A stretch of 64,000 nt of DNA, from assembly GCF_036924645.1 (NCBI RefSeq), contig NZ_JAZHRX010000001.1:5235501-5299500 (forward strand). Direction: 5' to 3'. The stretch comes from Bradyrhizobium sp. AZCC 2176. GTDB taxonomy: Bacteria > Pseudomonadota > Alphaproteobacteria > Rhizobiales > Xanthobacteraceae. The notes beneath the pieces were generated by a model. The model was not told the DNA's origin, searched no databases, and saw only the letters and a list, made by a program, of their open reading frames with translations. The translations under genes and the position numbers were made by a program. Positions 42,030-50,415 of the stretch are shown here, in pieces (position 1 is the stretch's first letter; every line of letters begins with the position of its first letter).

Positions 42030-43055
42030 TTATTCCGCGGCTTGATGGATGCCGTGTCCGGCGACAGTGGTTTCGCCGAGGTCGAGCTTGAACAGGTCGA
42101 TGGCATTGCGCCGGCCGATCTTGTGGCGATCGTTCTCGCTGATGCTGGCGCTATTGAACCAGTCAGAGGCATGGTCGACGTTTTCAAACGGCCAGTCGAC
42201 CGAGAACAGGATGCGGTCCGCTCCGATCTCGAGAATGGAATCGATCAGCGTTTGAGTGCGGAAATTGCCCGACGTGGTCAGGAAGAAGTTGGCGTTGAAG
42301 TAGTCGCAGATCTTCTTCTTCGCCTTGTGCTTCGGCGGCGCCTTGACCCAGCCGTTGCGATGATCCACGCGCCACATGCTGTAGGGCAGGCCTTCGCCCA
42401 TGTGGCCGAGGATGATCTTGAGTTTTGGATAGGCATCGAACAGGCCCGATCCCATCAGGCGCAGCGCATGCACCGCGGTCTCCTGTCCGAACGCCCAGGT
42501 CGGGCCCATCAGCCACGGATGCCCCTCGTAGATCGCGCAGTCTTCCGGCAACGGATTGCGCGGGTGCAAATAGAAGGGCAGGCCGGTCCGCTCGACCGCC
42601 GCCCAGAACGGCCAGTATTGCGGCAGGTCGTAATAGACCGGGCGCTTGCCGTCGCCGATTTGCGAGAAGCCGTTGACCAGCGCACCGCGGAAACCGAGCG
42701 TCTTGATGCAGCGCTCGAGTTCCTTGATCGCCAGATCCGGATCCTGCATCGGCAGCGCGGCAAACGCCTGAAACCGCGACGGGCGCTTGGCAACCTGTTC
42801 GGCGAGGAAATCATTGGCCCGGATCGCAATCTCGTTGGCGTAGGCGACATCGGGAATGGCCTGAACCGCGGGCGCGTTCAAGGAGAGGATCATCATCTCG
42901 ACGCCGTGCCGGTCCATCTCGGCCAGCCGCTTGTCCTGGATATCCAGCAGGCGATCCTTCAACTCCGGCCAATAGGAGTCCGGCACGAAGCCCGCCGAAT
43001 CCATCAGCGTGTCCGGAATGGCGAAATGTTCCTCTAGCGCGATCTTGCCCTGCAT
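42030..43055 (-). CDS. graF: Gamma-resorcylate (2,6-dihydroxybenzoate) decarboxylase
   Basis: The 341-residue amidohydrolase-fold enzyme converts 2,6-dihydroxybenzoate to resorcinol and CO2 without an organic cofactor. The sequence starts MQGKIALEEHFAIPDTLMDS; the metal ligands are Glu and His in LEEHFA, His in FYLHPRNPLP, and Asp in FSVDWPFEN, all as in characterised decarboxylases. NGFSQIGDGKRPVYYDLPQY and ILGHMGEGLPY are further close matches. It lies between the transporter and the resorcinol hydroxylase in one minus-strand run. Confidence 0.9.
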   Translation of the reverse strand: MQGKIALEEHFAIPDTLMDSAGFVPDSYWPELKDRLLDIQDKRLAEMDRHGVEMMILSLNAPAVQAIPDVAYANEIAIRANDFLAEQVAKRPSRFQAFAALPMQDPDLAIKELERCIKTLGFRGALVNGFSQIGDGKRPVYYDLPQYWPFWAAVERTGLPFYLHPRNPLPEDCAIYEGHPWLMGPTWAFGQETAVHALRLMGSGLFDAYPKLKIILGHMGEGLPYSMWRVDHRNGWVKAPPKHKAKKKICDYFNANFFLTTSGNFRTQTLIDSILEIGADRILFSVDWPFENVDHASDWFNSASISENDRHKIGRRNAIDLFKLDLGETTVAGHGIHQAAE

Positions 43056-43082
43056 GTCGTCCTCGCTGATATCAGATGTTGA

Positions 43083-44315
43083 TCAGTACTGTCCCTGCGG
43101 CGCCAGCCCGAGTGCGAGCTGGCCATACATGGTGCCGACGGCGTCCCAGTTCATGCTGATGTGGCGGCCGACGGCGTTGGCATCGCGCCAGGCACGCTGC
43201 ACCGGGTTGGAGAGATCGAGACCGAGCCCGCCGGTCGAAGCGTTCAGCGCTTCGGTGGCGCGGATGGCGAGTGCGACCGAAAACGCCTGGCCGCGGCGGC
43301 TGACGATGCGGTCCTCGACCGAAACCGGGCAGCCGCTACGAATTGTCGCCGCACGATCCCTGAGGTCGCGTAGCAGCACCTCGCGCGCGGCGTCGACGGA
43401 AGCGGTCGCCTCCGCGACGCGCAACTGGATGGTCGGGAAATCCGCCATGCGATTGTTGTGGCCGGCCACCGCGCCGCGGGTGATCCGCCTGGAGGTGATG
43501 GCCAGATAGTCTTCCAGCGCGCCCGCCGCCGCGCCGACCGCGGCCGATGCCAGGCAGGAAGGGATGTTCGACAGCATCGGAATCGCGAAGGTGGGGTTGT
43601 TGGCATAGAGCGTGGCGCCCGGTGTTTTTCCCGATGTGGTATCGGCGAACGATAGCAGGCGATGCGCGGGCACGAACACGTCATTCAGCACCAGCGTCTT
43701 GCTGCCGGTGCCGCTGAGGCCGACGACATTCCAGGTATCGTCGATGACGTAATCGGAAGCGGGGACCAGCAGGAAGGCCGGCGCGAACTGGCCGCTCTCG
43801 GTCTTCGATGGCACCAGCGCCGCACACAGCGACCATTGCGCGTTGTCGCAGCCGCTGGCGAACGACCAGCACCCGGTGAGGCGATAGCCGCCTTCGGCCT
43901 CGATCGCCTTGGCCGCCGGCGCATAGGAGCCGCAGGCCAGCGCATCGGGATTGCTGGCCCAGACGTCGCACTGGGCGCTTTCCGAAAATCCCGCGATCAG
44001 CCATTGATGGGCTGCGAGCAGGCCGCCGACCCATGCCGTCGAGGCGCAGTTTTTCGCAAGCTCGATGTTCAGTTCGACCAGCACGTCGAAATCGTGCTCG
44101 TAGCCGCCGAACATCGCCGGCTTGACGATGTCGAAATAGCCGATGTTGCGCAGGGCCGTGATGTTCTCTTCCGGAACGCGGCCGGCCTTTTCCGTGGTGT
44201 GGGCGCGCGCCTTGATCTGCGGCGCGATCTGCGCCACGCGGCCGCGCAACTCGGCGATATCAGGGCGAAGCGACGGCTGTGCCGGTACGTCCTTCAACTG
44301 GGCGACTGATACCAT
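43083..44315 (-). CDS. graA: Resorcinol 4-hydroxylase, FADH2-using oxygenase component
   Basis: This 410-residue flavin-dependent monooxygenase belongs to the acyl-CoA-dehydrogenase-fold group D. It shows NIELAKNCASTAWVGGLLAA near residue 90, YRLTGCWSFASGCDNAQWSL near 145, and NDVFVPAHRLLSF near 210. Together with a flavin reductase it would turn resorcinol into hydroxyquinol. The ribosome site is GGAGCAAACCA. The reductase gene is directly upstream, and the decarboxylase that supplies resorcinol is directly downstream. Substrate assignment rests on that order, because the family also includes other phenol hydroxylases. Confidence 0.82.
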   Translation of the reverse strand: MVSVAQLKDVPAQPSLRPDIAELRGRVAQIAPQIKARAHTTEKAGRVPEENITALRNIGYFDIVKPAMFGGYEHDFDVLVELNIELAKNCASTAWVGGLLAAHQWLIAGFSESAQCDVWASNPDALACGSYAPAAKAIEAEGGYRLTGCWSFASGCDNAQWSLCAALVPSKTESGQFAPAFLLVPASDYVIDDTWNVVGLSGTGSKTLVLNDVFVPAHRLLSFADTTSGKTPGATLYANNPTFAIPMLSNIPSCLASAAVGAAAGALEDYLAITSRRITRGAVAGHNNRMADFPTIQLRVAEATASVDAAREVLLRDLRDRAATIRSGCPVSVEDRIVSRRGQAFSVALAIRATEALNASTGGLGLDLSNPVQRAWRDANAVGRHISMNWDAVGTMYGQLALGLAPQGQY

Positions 44316-44369
44316 TGGTTTGCTCCGTGTCTTCGATTGGTTGAAGGGCGGTCAGGTGACTGGCGCGGT

Positions 44370-44888
44370 TCACGCAGCCTGGCTGTCGTGCGGCACCGAG
44401 AAGCAGTAGGTCGCATCCTGGTAGATCAGCGGTTCGATCGGATCGCGCACGTTCACCGTCTCGGCTTCGCCGATGAAGATCGTGTGCGTGCCGTAGGGCA
44501 CGGCGGCCGCCTTTTTGCAGAAGATGTTGATCTGCGCGTCGGCGAGGTAGGTGACGCCCTCGGCCGAGGTCATCCAGTCGCCGAGCCCGAACCGTTCTTC
44601 GGCCGGAAGCGCGCCGCTGAAGGCGGACGAAAGCGTGACCTGATCGCGGCGCAGCACGTTGACGCAAAACCGGCGCGCCAAGAGCATGATGTCGTGCAGC
44701 AGCGTCTGCTGGTTGACGCAGACGATCAGCGAGGGTGGGTCGAGCGACAGCGACGTGACTGCGGTTGCCGTCATTCCGTGGCGGCGGTTCTGGTCTGATG
44801 ACGTGATCACCGACACTGCGGCGGGAAATCGCCGCAACGCGCGCTTGAACGTTTCACGCAATTCGTCGGATGCCGAATCCAGCGACAT
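44370..44888 (-). CDS. graD: Flavin reductase component of the resorcinol hydroxylase
   Basis: The 172-residue protein supplies FADH2 to the oxygenase. It shows the flavin reductase core: FKRALRRFPAAVSVITS, GMTATAVTSLSLDPPSLIVC, INIFCKKAAAVPYGTHTIFI and GEAETVNV. GGAGGAAACC precedes the ATG at 44,888; a longer frame to 44,954 runs through the operator region and is rejected. It is the first gene of the catabolic run and is divergent from the MarR gene. Confidence 0.85.
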   Translation of the reverse strand: MSLDSASDELRETFKRALRRFPAAVSVITSSDQNRRHGMTATAVTSLSLDPPSLIVCVNQQTLLHDIMLLARRFCVNVLRRDQVTLSSAFSGALPAEERFGLGDWMTSAEGVTYLADAQINIFCKKAAAVPYGTHTIFIGEAETVNVRDPIEPLIYQDATYCFSVPHDSQAA

Positions 44889-44941
44889 GGTTTCCTCCAC
44901 TGAAATCCGCTCTTCCGACGGCTTAACTTTCTCCAACAATA

Positions 44942-44985
44942 GTTGTATTTGCAAATGTCAGTCAATAGAAATTTTCAAATGCAAC
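44942..44985. promoter_or_regulatory. Probable MarR operator in the divergent promoter region
   Basis: GTTGTATTTG at 44,942-44,951 and CAAATGCAAC at 44,976-44,985 form an inverted repeat with one mismatch in ten. A perfect 10-bp palindrome ATTTGCAAAT overlaps the first arm at 44,947-44,956. The 128-base region between flavin reductase and regulator is AT-rich compared with its neighbours, as promoters are. Binding by the adjacent MarR protein is inference. Confidence 0.6.
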
Positions 44986-45016
44986 AATTGCCTTGAAAAA
45001 CGATCAGGGTCCGGCT

Positions 45017-45541
45017 ATGGAAGATTGCAAAAGTTGCACCGAGGCAGGACGCAAGACCTTGTACAGGCTGACAAATTCATTTCCCTATTTGCTCAACCGC
45101 GTCGGCGTGCAGATGGGTGAACTGTTTTCCAGGCGCATTGCCGGCTACAGCGTGACCCTGCCGATGTATCGCGTGATGGCCGCGCTTTGGGAAACCGGCG
45201 ATCAGCGGCTCGGCGATCTCGCTGCGATGACGACAATCGAGATATCGACGTTGTCGCGGCTGGTCAGTGAGATGAAACGGCGCGGCCTCGTCACGCGCGC
45301 GCGGCTGAAGGACAACGGCCGCACCGTTGCGATCAACCTTACGCCGAAGGGGCGAACGCTGGTCGAAGAGTTGATCCCGATCGCCATCCACTTCGAGGAG
45401 GTTGCGGTCCGCGATTTCCCGTCGAAGAACATTTCAGACCTGAAGTCGGTTCTCGCAGAAATCTACGAGAGCCTGAAGTCGCTTGAGCCCGAGATCGAGG
45501 AAGCCAACAAGGCGCGCAAGGCGTCGAGGCCGAAAGGCTGA
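45017..45541 (+). CDS. graR: MarR-family transcriptional regulator of the resorcylate genes
   Basis: The 174-residue protein has a MarR winged helix: YSVTLPMYRVMAALWETGDQ, LGDLAAMTTIEISTLSRLVS (recognition helix) and RRGLVTRARLKDNGRTVAIN (wing). A Cys pair CKSC sits near the start. It is divergent from the catabolic genes and most likely represses them until an aromatic ligand binds. The ATG at 45,017 has a moderate AGGGTCC site; a TTG at 44,993 would add eight residues. Confidence 0.85.
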   Translation: MEDCKSCTEAGRKTLYRLTNSFPYLLNRVGVQMGELFSRRIAGYSVTLPMYRVMAALWETGDQRLGDLAAMTTIEISTLSRLVSEMKRRGLVTRARLKDNGRTVAINLTPKGRTLVEELIPIAIHFEEVAVRDFPSKNISDLKSVLAEIYESLKSLEPEIEEANKARKASRPKG

Positions 45542-45596
45542 CGGCTCCACGAACGCGCCTCCGCCTTTTGCTTTCTGAGCAGACTGGCGTTCGCCT

Positions 45597-45791
45597 TTAG
45601 CTGCGCATGGCGGCGCGAAAGCCGACGAAGCTCAGCGCGCCCGCCACGGCGACGGCAACCCAGCTCGCCCAGAACGGCACATCGACGCCATTCAAGGTGA
45701 CGGACCACCCCATCACAATCCGGATCAACTGCAGGAGTGCGATCAGGGCAAAGATGGCGGCGGCAAGCGTGCAGAAGCTTCTGATGGTCAT
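45597..45791 (-). CDS. Small two-helix membrane protein
   Basis: The 64-residue frame has two hydrophobic helices (FCTLAAAIFALIALLQLIRI and WASWVAVAVAGALSFVGF) joined by a short polar loop with NGVDVP. GGAGATCGGCA precedes the ATG at 45,791, and a longer frame upstream is not convincing. The family is unknown to me, though short proteins of this layout are common in bradyrhizobia. It is convergent with the MarR gene, 55 bases away. Confidence 0.65.
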   Translation of the reverse strand: MTIRSFCTLAAAIFALIALLQLIRIVMGWSVTLNGVDVPFWASWVAVAVAGALSFVGFRAAMRS

Positions 45792-46206
45792 TGCCGATCT
45801 CCGACGCACACGAGGATGTGTTCGTACTCCACAGCTAAAATGGGCATGGCTGACGCGCGAGCCACTCCCCTCGAGCAGGGGGTAGCTTAACAGAGCCATC
45901 TCGATCTGTCGCACAGTGGCCATTTCGCGACGCCGCGAGTCGGAGATCACTTCTGCCCTTTGGGCTCCTTTGAGACGTCCCGACGGCGACTGAGGATGTC
46001 TGTTTATCAGGGGGAAGAGTAGACATGGCTTGACCGGCAACGAACGTCTGCAAATGACCCCCAAAGCGGTAGTCGTGAAGTTCGAGCTAAAGCTCTCCCA
46101 ATTTGGCTGATGTTTTCGCCATCTCTTTAAGGTTGAGGCAATCAATTTACGCTATTTCCTCGCCTGTTGCCTTCAAGATGGCGATGGTTGGCCAAGGAAA
46201 CTTCTA
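45792..46206. other. Intergenic stretch with dispersed-repeat debris
   Basis: No supported gene. The minus-strand text from about 46,060 to 45,850 (reading MQTFVAGQAMSTLPP and on) resembles intergenic repeat debris that I associate with Bradyrhizobium genomes. It is comparable in kind to pieces near 5.0 kb and 49.5 kb. Confidence 0.35.
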
Positions 46207-46618
46207 ATGTTCCTCACTGCCTGTCTGATTGTGTTGGTCTTGAGTGCCGTGGTGTCGTTTCGTCGATCTAGATCGCTATCACGGAACTTTCAGGGGCGGC
46301 TCGCAGCGTTTTGGCCCTCTCTTTGCGCAGGCATTTGCGCGTTGGGGCTAATCGGATTTGATCGCATTCAAGATAAGCAAGAATTTGTCCCCTCTACCAC
46401 GATCCATCTCATGATGCTCATTGGTGCTTTCGCTTTCGGTTGGTTTGCTGGCGTCTTTGCCGAACATTACGCTCAAGAGCAGGCCTCCCCGCGCGGAAAT
46501 TCTGCACGGATTGGCGGGCCAGATTGAGGGCGCCGCGATCAATACATCGCTCGTGATCGTGGGTTTCTTCGGTTGGGCCATTCTGGGTCTGATCCCCAAG
46601 CAGGACCAGCAAGGTTAG
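46207..46618 (+). CDS. Small membrane protein, probably interrupted by a frameshift
   Basis: The first frame (46,207-46,527) gives 106 residues with three helices (FLTACLIVLVLSAVVSF, LCAGICALGLIGF, LMMLIGAFAFGWFAGVF). It then loses coherence at about 46,483-46,490. The second frame (46,421-46,618) takes over with EILHGLAGQIEGAAINTSLV and a fourth helix (VIVGFFGWAILGLIPKQ). Joined, they would make one protein of about 136 residues with four helices. It could be two overlapping genes, a sequencing error or a real frameshift. Function unknown. Confidence 0.45.
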
Positions 46619-46643
46619 AAAAGGCGCAAATCGGTAGTGGCCG

Positions 46644-46895
46644 ATGATTATAGCTACAATCTATCTTTGTCTTTCTGTACTTGGCGGAATGTGCTCGCTC
46701 TATCTCACTGCCCGTGTGTTTCATTCAGCGGTCCGAGCAGGGACAGTCGAAGCGGCAGCAAGGCGGGTATATGACCGAGTGGAATATCCCGAAGCCTTCT
46801 TTGGCGTGCTCATTGCGTGGGTGTTGATTGACGCGATGATGATCGTAACCTCGTTTGTGTCGCTACAGATATGGATCGAACATTTTCAACGATGA
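46644..46895 (+). CDS. Small two-helix membrane protein
   Basis: The 83-residue frame has a first helix (IIATIYLCLSVLGGMCSLYL), a charged loop (AARRVYDRVEYPEAF) and a second helix (GVLIAWVLIDAMMIVTSFVS). It follows the previous membrane gene by 25 bases on the same strand, so the two may form a unit. No family recognised. The IS element begins 50 bases further on. Confidence 0.55.
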   Translation: MIIATIYLCLSVLGGMCSLYLTARVFHSAVRAGTVEAAARRVYDRVEYPEAFFGVLIAWVLIDAMMIVTSFVSLQIWIEHFQR

Positions 46896-46945
46896 GGGCG
46901 CCATCCCTCATTGATCGCTTCCAGTCCTAACGACGGCTTTTGGCA

Positions 46946-48503
46946 GATTTTGTTGCAAAAGTCGGCTGGGACCGATGATGTCGTTCGGCCATTTCACTTA
47001 GGGCGACGGGGTTTGGTCCGCCGACCCCGACGCTCTCTACGCAACTTTTACGCTACGCAATGCACAGAGCCTGAGTGGGTGGTGGACGAGCGACCAGCAA
47101 TGCGAGCCGCCGCAGGTTCTGGGCGATGGCAGCCAGAACAAACTCGTCCTGAGCACCTCGTGGTCCACGCAGTCGAAGCCGACCGAGTTTCAGGATACGT
47201 TTCAAGTGCGCGAACCGCATCTCGATCTTCTTGCGCTCACGTCGTGACTTCTCAAAGCCTTCGGTGTCAGCAAACGACCGGGCAATGTCTCGGGCGTGTT
47301 CATGGATGTCGCGTGGGATCTTGCGCGATGGATCTTTCGGACAACACTGCGGTTTGAGTGGGCATACATCGCAGTCGAGCTTGCTGGCGCGATACAGAAG
47401 GGTCTTGCCCTCATGCACGGTGCCGTTCGTGCCGAGGCGCTTCCCACCCGGGCAGTGGTAAACGTCGCTCGTCGGGTCATATCGAAAGTCGCTGCGCGAG
47501 AAGGTGCCGTCATCCCGCTTCGACTTGTCGAACACGGGGATATGGGGCGCGATGCCTTTCTCCTCGACCAGCCAGTTCAGCATCGGAGCTGCCCCGTAAG
47601 CGGTATCTCCGACAAGCCGCTCAGGCTTAAGGCCGAAGCGCTCCTCTGTTCGCTCGATCATGGTCTTTGCGGCGCCAACCTCGGCCTGCCGAATGGAGCG
47701 GGAGGCCTCGACGTCAACGATGACGCCGAACTTCACGTCGATGAGATAGTTGTCGGAATAAGCGAAGAATGCCGGTCCCTTGTGAGCGTCGGTCCACTGG
47801 GCCGCGGGATCGGATGGCGAGACGAACTTTGGCACAACGTCGCTCGCGGCGCCCCACGCCGTATCGTCGAGGGTCGCCAGATACTCCTTCACCGCGCGGC
47901 TGGACCTCGCCGGATCGCGATCCTTGCGCCAATCCTGACCTGCGATCGAGCGTTGCTTATTAGCGTCGGCCGCAATCAGGCTCGCATCGACGGCAAAGCC
48001 TTCGCCGCCAACCAGACCGGCCACGATGCACGCCTCGACGATCCGCTCGAACATGTGGCGGAAAACATCTCCATCGCGGAAGCGCTCGTTGCGGACGCGC
48101 GAAAATGCCGAATGATCCGGGATAGCGTCCTCGATACCGAGCTTGCAGAACCAGCGATAGGCCAAGTTCACCTGCACTTCACGGCAGATCAGCCGCTCCG
48201 AGCGGATCGCAAACACATACCCCACGACCAGTATCCGGATCATCAGCTCCGGATCGATCGACGGACGACCTATCGACGAATAGTGAGGTGCAAGTTCGCT
48301 CCGAAGCCAGGATAGATCGAGCGCGGCATCGATCTTCCGCACCAGTGATCTTCGGGAACCGCGTCGCCAAGATGAAACTCGTAGAACAGTTGACCTTGGT
48401 CACTCTTCAGGCGGCCCATCATGGATCGACATCTCCGAGATTCGCGTCAACGTAACGGAATCACGGTTCGTGGCCTGCCTCAACCGACTTTTGCAACAAA
48501 ATC
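46946..48503. mobile_element. IS1182-type insertion sequence
   Basis: Terminal inverted repeats are visible: 46,946-46,968 starts GATTTTGTTGCAAAAGTCGG, and the reverse complement of 48,481-48,503 reads the same 20 bases and then TTG against CTG. The element of 1,558 bases holds one transposase gene on the minus strand. I found no clear direct repeat flanking it (GGCA on the left, CAGG on the right), so the target duplication is absent, short or changed. Confidence 0.85.
47053..48422 (-). pseudogene. IS1182-family transposase broken by a one-base deletion
   Basis: The main frame (47,053-48,342, up to 429 residues) carries the DDE transposase core: GRPSIDPELMIRILVVGYVF, FAVDASLIAADANKQRS, LVGDTAYGAAPMLNWLVEEK and a C-terminal Cys cluster (CDVCPLKPQCC) with EMRFAHLKRIL. 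The true N-terminus is in another frame: MMGRLKSDQGQLFYEFHLGD, AVPEDH, from ATG at 48,422. One C seems to be missing near 48,345, so EDH no longer joins VRKIDAALDLSW. The longer frame could still start at an internal GTG, but it would lack about 26 residues. Transposition from this copy is doubtful. Confidence 0.8.
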
Positions 48504-48655
48504 CAGGGCAGACCAGAAGTGATCGGTACACCGTCAAAACGACGTGAATGCCCAAGGCCGACAACCGGCCCGGCCCACATCATTGCAAGATCAATCCTGA
48601 TCAAGTGACCAAGCTCGTTGACCGACTAATCTGACAGCAACAGAGGAGAACTCAT

Positions 48656-49342
48656 ATGACGTCATTCGTCCTTGTCCCCGGGGCAGGCGGCATGGCTTGG
48701 TATTGGCACCGCGTGGTCCCGCTTATTCGCGCAGCGGGGCACGAGGCCATCGCGGTCGATCTGCCTGGCGACGACAGGCACGCCGGTCTCGCGGCGTATG
48801 CGGACCTCGTTATCCGTGCTTTCGCGAAACGTAGCGACGTTATTCTCGTCGCGCAGTCGCTAGCGGGCTTCACGGCCCCCCTTGTTTGCGCGCGTGCACG
48901 CCTGCGGATGATCGTGTTCGTCAACGCGATGATCCCCGAGCCCGGCGAGACTGCTGGTGCATGGTGGGGCGCAACAGGAGCGACCGAAGCGCGGGAACAA
49001 GCTGCGGTGCGCCGCGGCTATGCGACGGAATTCGATGTGGGAACGTACTTTCTGCACGACGTGCCGCTGGACGTACTGCGCGCCGGCCCGGAACAACCAC
49101 GCGAGGAAGCCGAGGCCGTTTTCGGCGAGCCCTGTCGCTTCGAGCGCTGGCCCGACATCCCCATTCATGTTCTTGCGGGAAGAGACGACCGTTTTTTCCC
49201 GATCGAATTTCAACGGCGTGTCGCGCGTGAAAGGCTCGGAAAGGAGCTGGAGGAAATTCCCGGTGGCCATCTCGTCGCCTTGTCGAATGCGGAAGGGCTG
49301 ACCGAGCGCCTTCTTGCGCATGAGAGAGGCCTAACACGCTAG
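48656..49342 (+). CDS. Alpha/beta-hydrolase
   Basis: The 228-residue protein opens with FVLVPGAGGMAWYWHRVVPL, the usual strand and oxyanion loop of salicylate-esterase-like hydrolases. The nucleophile Ser is in VAQSLAGF, the Asp in LAGRDDRFFP and the His in PGGHLVALS. AGAGGAG precedes the ATG. It sits just beyond the right end of the IS element, whose insertion may have separated it from its upstream neighbours. Substrate unknown, probably an ester or amide. Confidence 0.85.
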   Translation: MTSFVLVPGAGGMAWYWHRVVPLIRAAGHEAIAVDLPGDDRHAGLAAYADLVIRAFAKRSDVILVAQSLAGFTAPLVCARARLRMIVFVNAMIPEPGETAGAWWGATGATEAREQAAVRRGYATEFDVGTYFLHDVPLDVLRAGPEQPREEAEAVFGEPCRFERWPDIPIHVLAGRDDRFFPIEFQRRVARERLGKELEEIPGGHLVALSNAEGLTERLLAHERGLTR

Positions 49343-49563
49343 TTCCTTGCCGTTGTCTCTTGAGCACAAGCCCGAATTTGTCTGATAGCCAGGGCCCTCG
49401 AGCCGACCGAGCATCCGGGCCAGATAAAGTTGGTCGGGAAACAAGAGCCGGAAATTGATTCCGGCAATATGCCCGCGAACTTCGACTGTTGGCCCATCGC
49501 GTCGATATCGGCATGTCTGCTTTTGCCCCGCTCTTGGAGGCTAAGCGGACATCAGTCCACGCC
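49343..49563. other. Intergenic stretch with dispersed-repeat debris
   Basis: Near 49,500-49,560 the text reads IGMSAFAPLLEAKRTSV and contains AGCGGACAT, like debris near 5.0 kb. No gene supported. Confidence 0.3.
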
Positions 49564-50115
49564 CTAGTTCGCCGCCGTGCGGCGCTTGCTGCGGCCTGCG
49601 ACGTCGGGATAGCCGTGCAGCATCACCTTGTCGGCCTGCACGCCCCAGCTTTCCAGCCGGTCCAGAAAACTCATGCCGAGCAGGTTGGTCTTCATCTGCC
49701 CGCGCGGCACGACCAGCGCCGGAACCGACTTCTCGACGAGCTGGCCTACCGCGAGGCGATCGAGCGTCAGCCGCGCCGCTTTGGTGTGACCGCCGGCGGT
49801 TTCGACGTCGACATTGTATTCAAGCATCTCGATCGGCAGGCCGATCGCCTTCGCCGTCTCCCAGGTCAGCACCACCGACGTCGCGCCGGTGTCGATCACC
49901 ATCGGCGCCTTGACGCCGTTGATCTTGGCATGCAGCGCGAATTCGCCGGCCTTGCCGCGCGCGATCTGCACGGCGGGTGCCGGCTCCAGGCTGCGTTGCC
50001 GCAGCATTTTCGTGACCGAGTTGCTGGCGCGCGCGATCTGGTCGGGATCGCCATAGGCGACGACGGCGCCGGCGGTGGCGGCGAGCATCGCGAGAACGAG
50101 CATGATGCGGATCAC
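49564..50115 (-). CDS. Membrane-anchored retropepsin-like aspartic protease (clan AA)
   Basis: The 183-residue protein has an N-terminal anchor (MLVLAMLAATAGAVVAYG) and a single retropepsin-like domain with the catalytic motif VIDTGATSVVL near residue 85 and LLGMSFLDRLESWGV near 155. Such proteins work as dimers. The start is GTG at 50,115 with GGAGGCGTGCT upstream. It lies 40 bases after the DUF1289 gene and may share its transcript. Confidence 0.82.
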   Translation of the reverse strand: MIRIMLVLAMLAATAGAVVAYGDPDQIARASNSVTKMLRQRSLEPAPAVQIARGKAGEFALHAKINGVKAPMVIDTGATSVVLTWETAKAIGLPIEMLEYNVDVETAGGHTKAARLTLDRLAVGQLVEKSVPALVVPRGQMKTNLLGMSFLDRLESWGVQADKVMLHGYPDVAGRSKRRTAAN

Positions 50116-50155
50116 AGCACGCCTCCGCCGGTTCGGCCCAAGATTCGTCGCGGGA

Positions 50156-50359
50156 TCAGCCGTGCTCGGTGCGCGGCGGCATTTGCACGAGGCCGGCCTC
50201 CGCCATGCGCGCCGCAAGCCCTTCCATCACGGCCAATCGCTCCGCGGTCTCCATGCGGTGCCAGCGCGCGATCTCCGGCAACGTTCGTCCGCAGCCGAAG
50301 CAGAGTTTGGTTTTGGGGTCCATCATACAGACTGCGATACACGGCGTTTCTTTGCTCAT
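50156..50359 (-). CDS. DUF1289-family small Cys-rich protein
   Basis: The 67-residue protein has the DUF1289 pattern: TPCIAVCMMDPKTKLCFGCG, then RTLPEIARWHRMETAERLAV. Four Cys residues in this spacing suggest a metal or iron-sulfur site. Function is unknown. It lies between the histidine kinase and the protease genes on the same strand. Confidence 0.85.
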   Translation of the reverse strand: MSKETPCIAVCMMDPKTKLCFGCGRTLPEIARWHRMETAERLAVMEGLAARMAEAGLVQMPPRTEHG

Positions 50360-50415
50360 CTAGCGATAGTGAAATGGTTTGCGTCCCTTGCGCAAGCGCT
50401 CCAGCTACAACCCTG

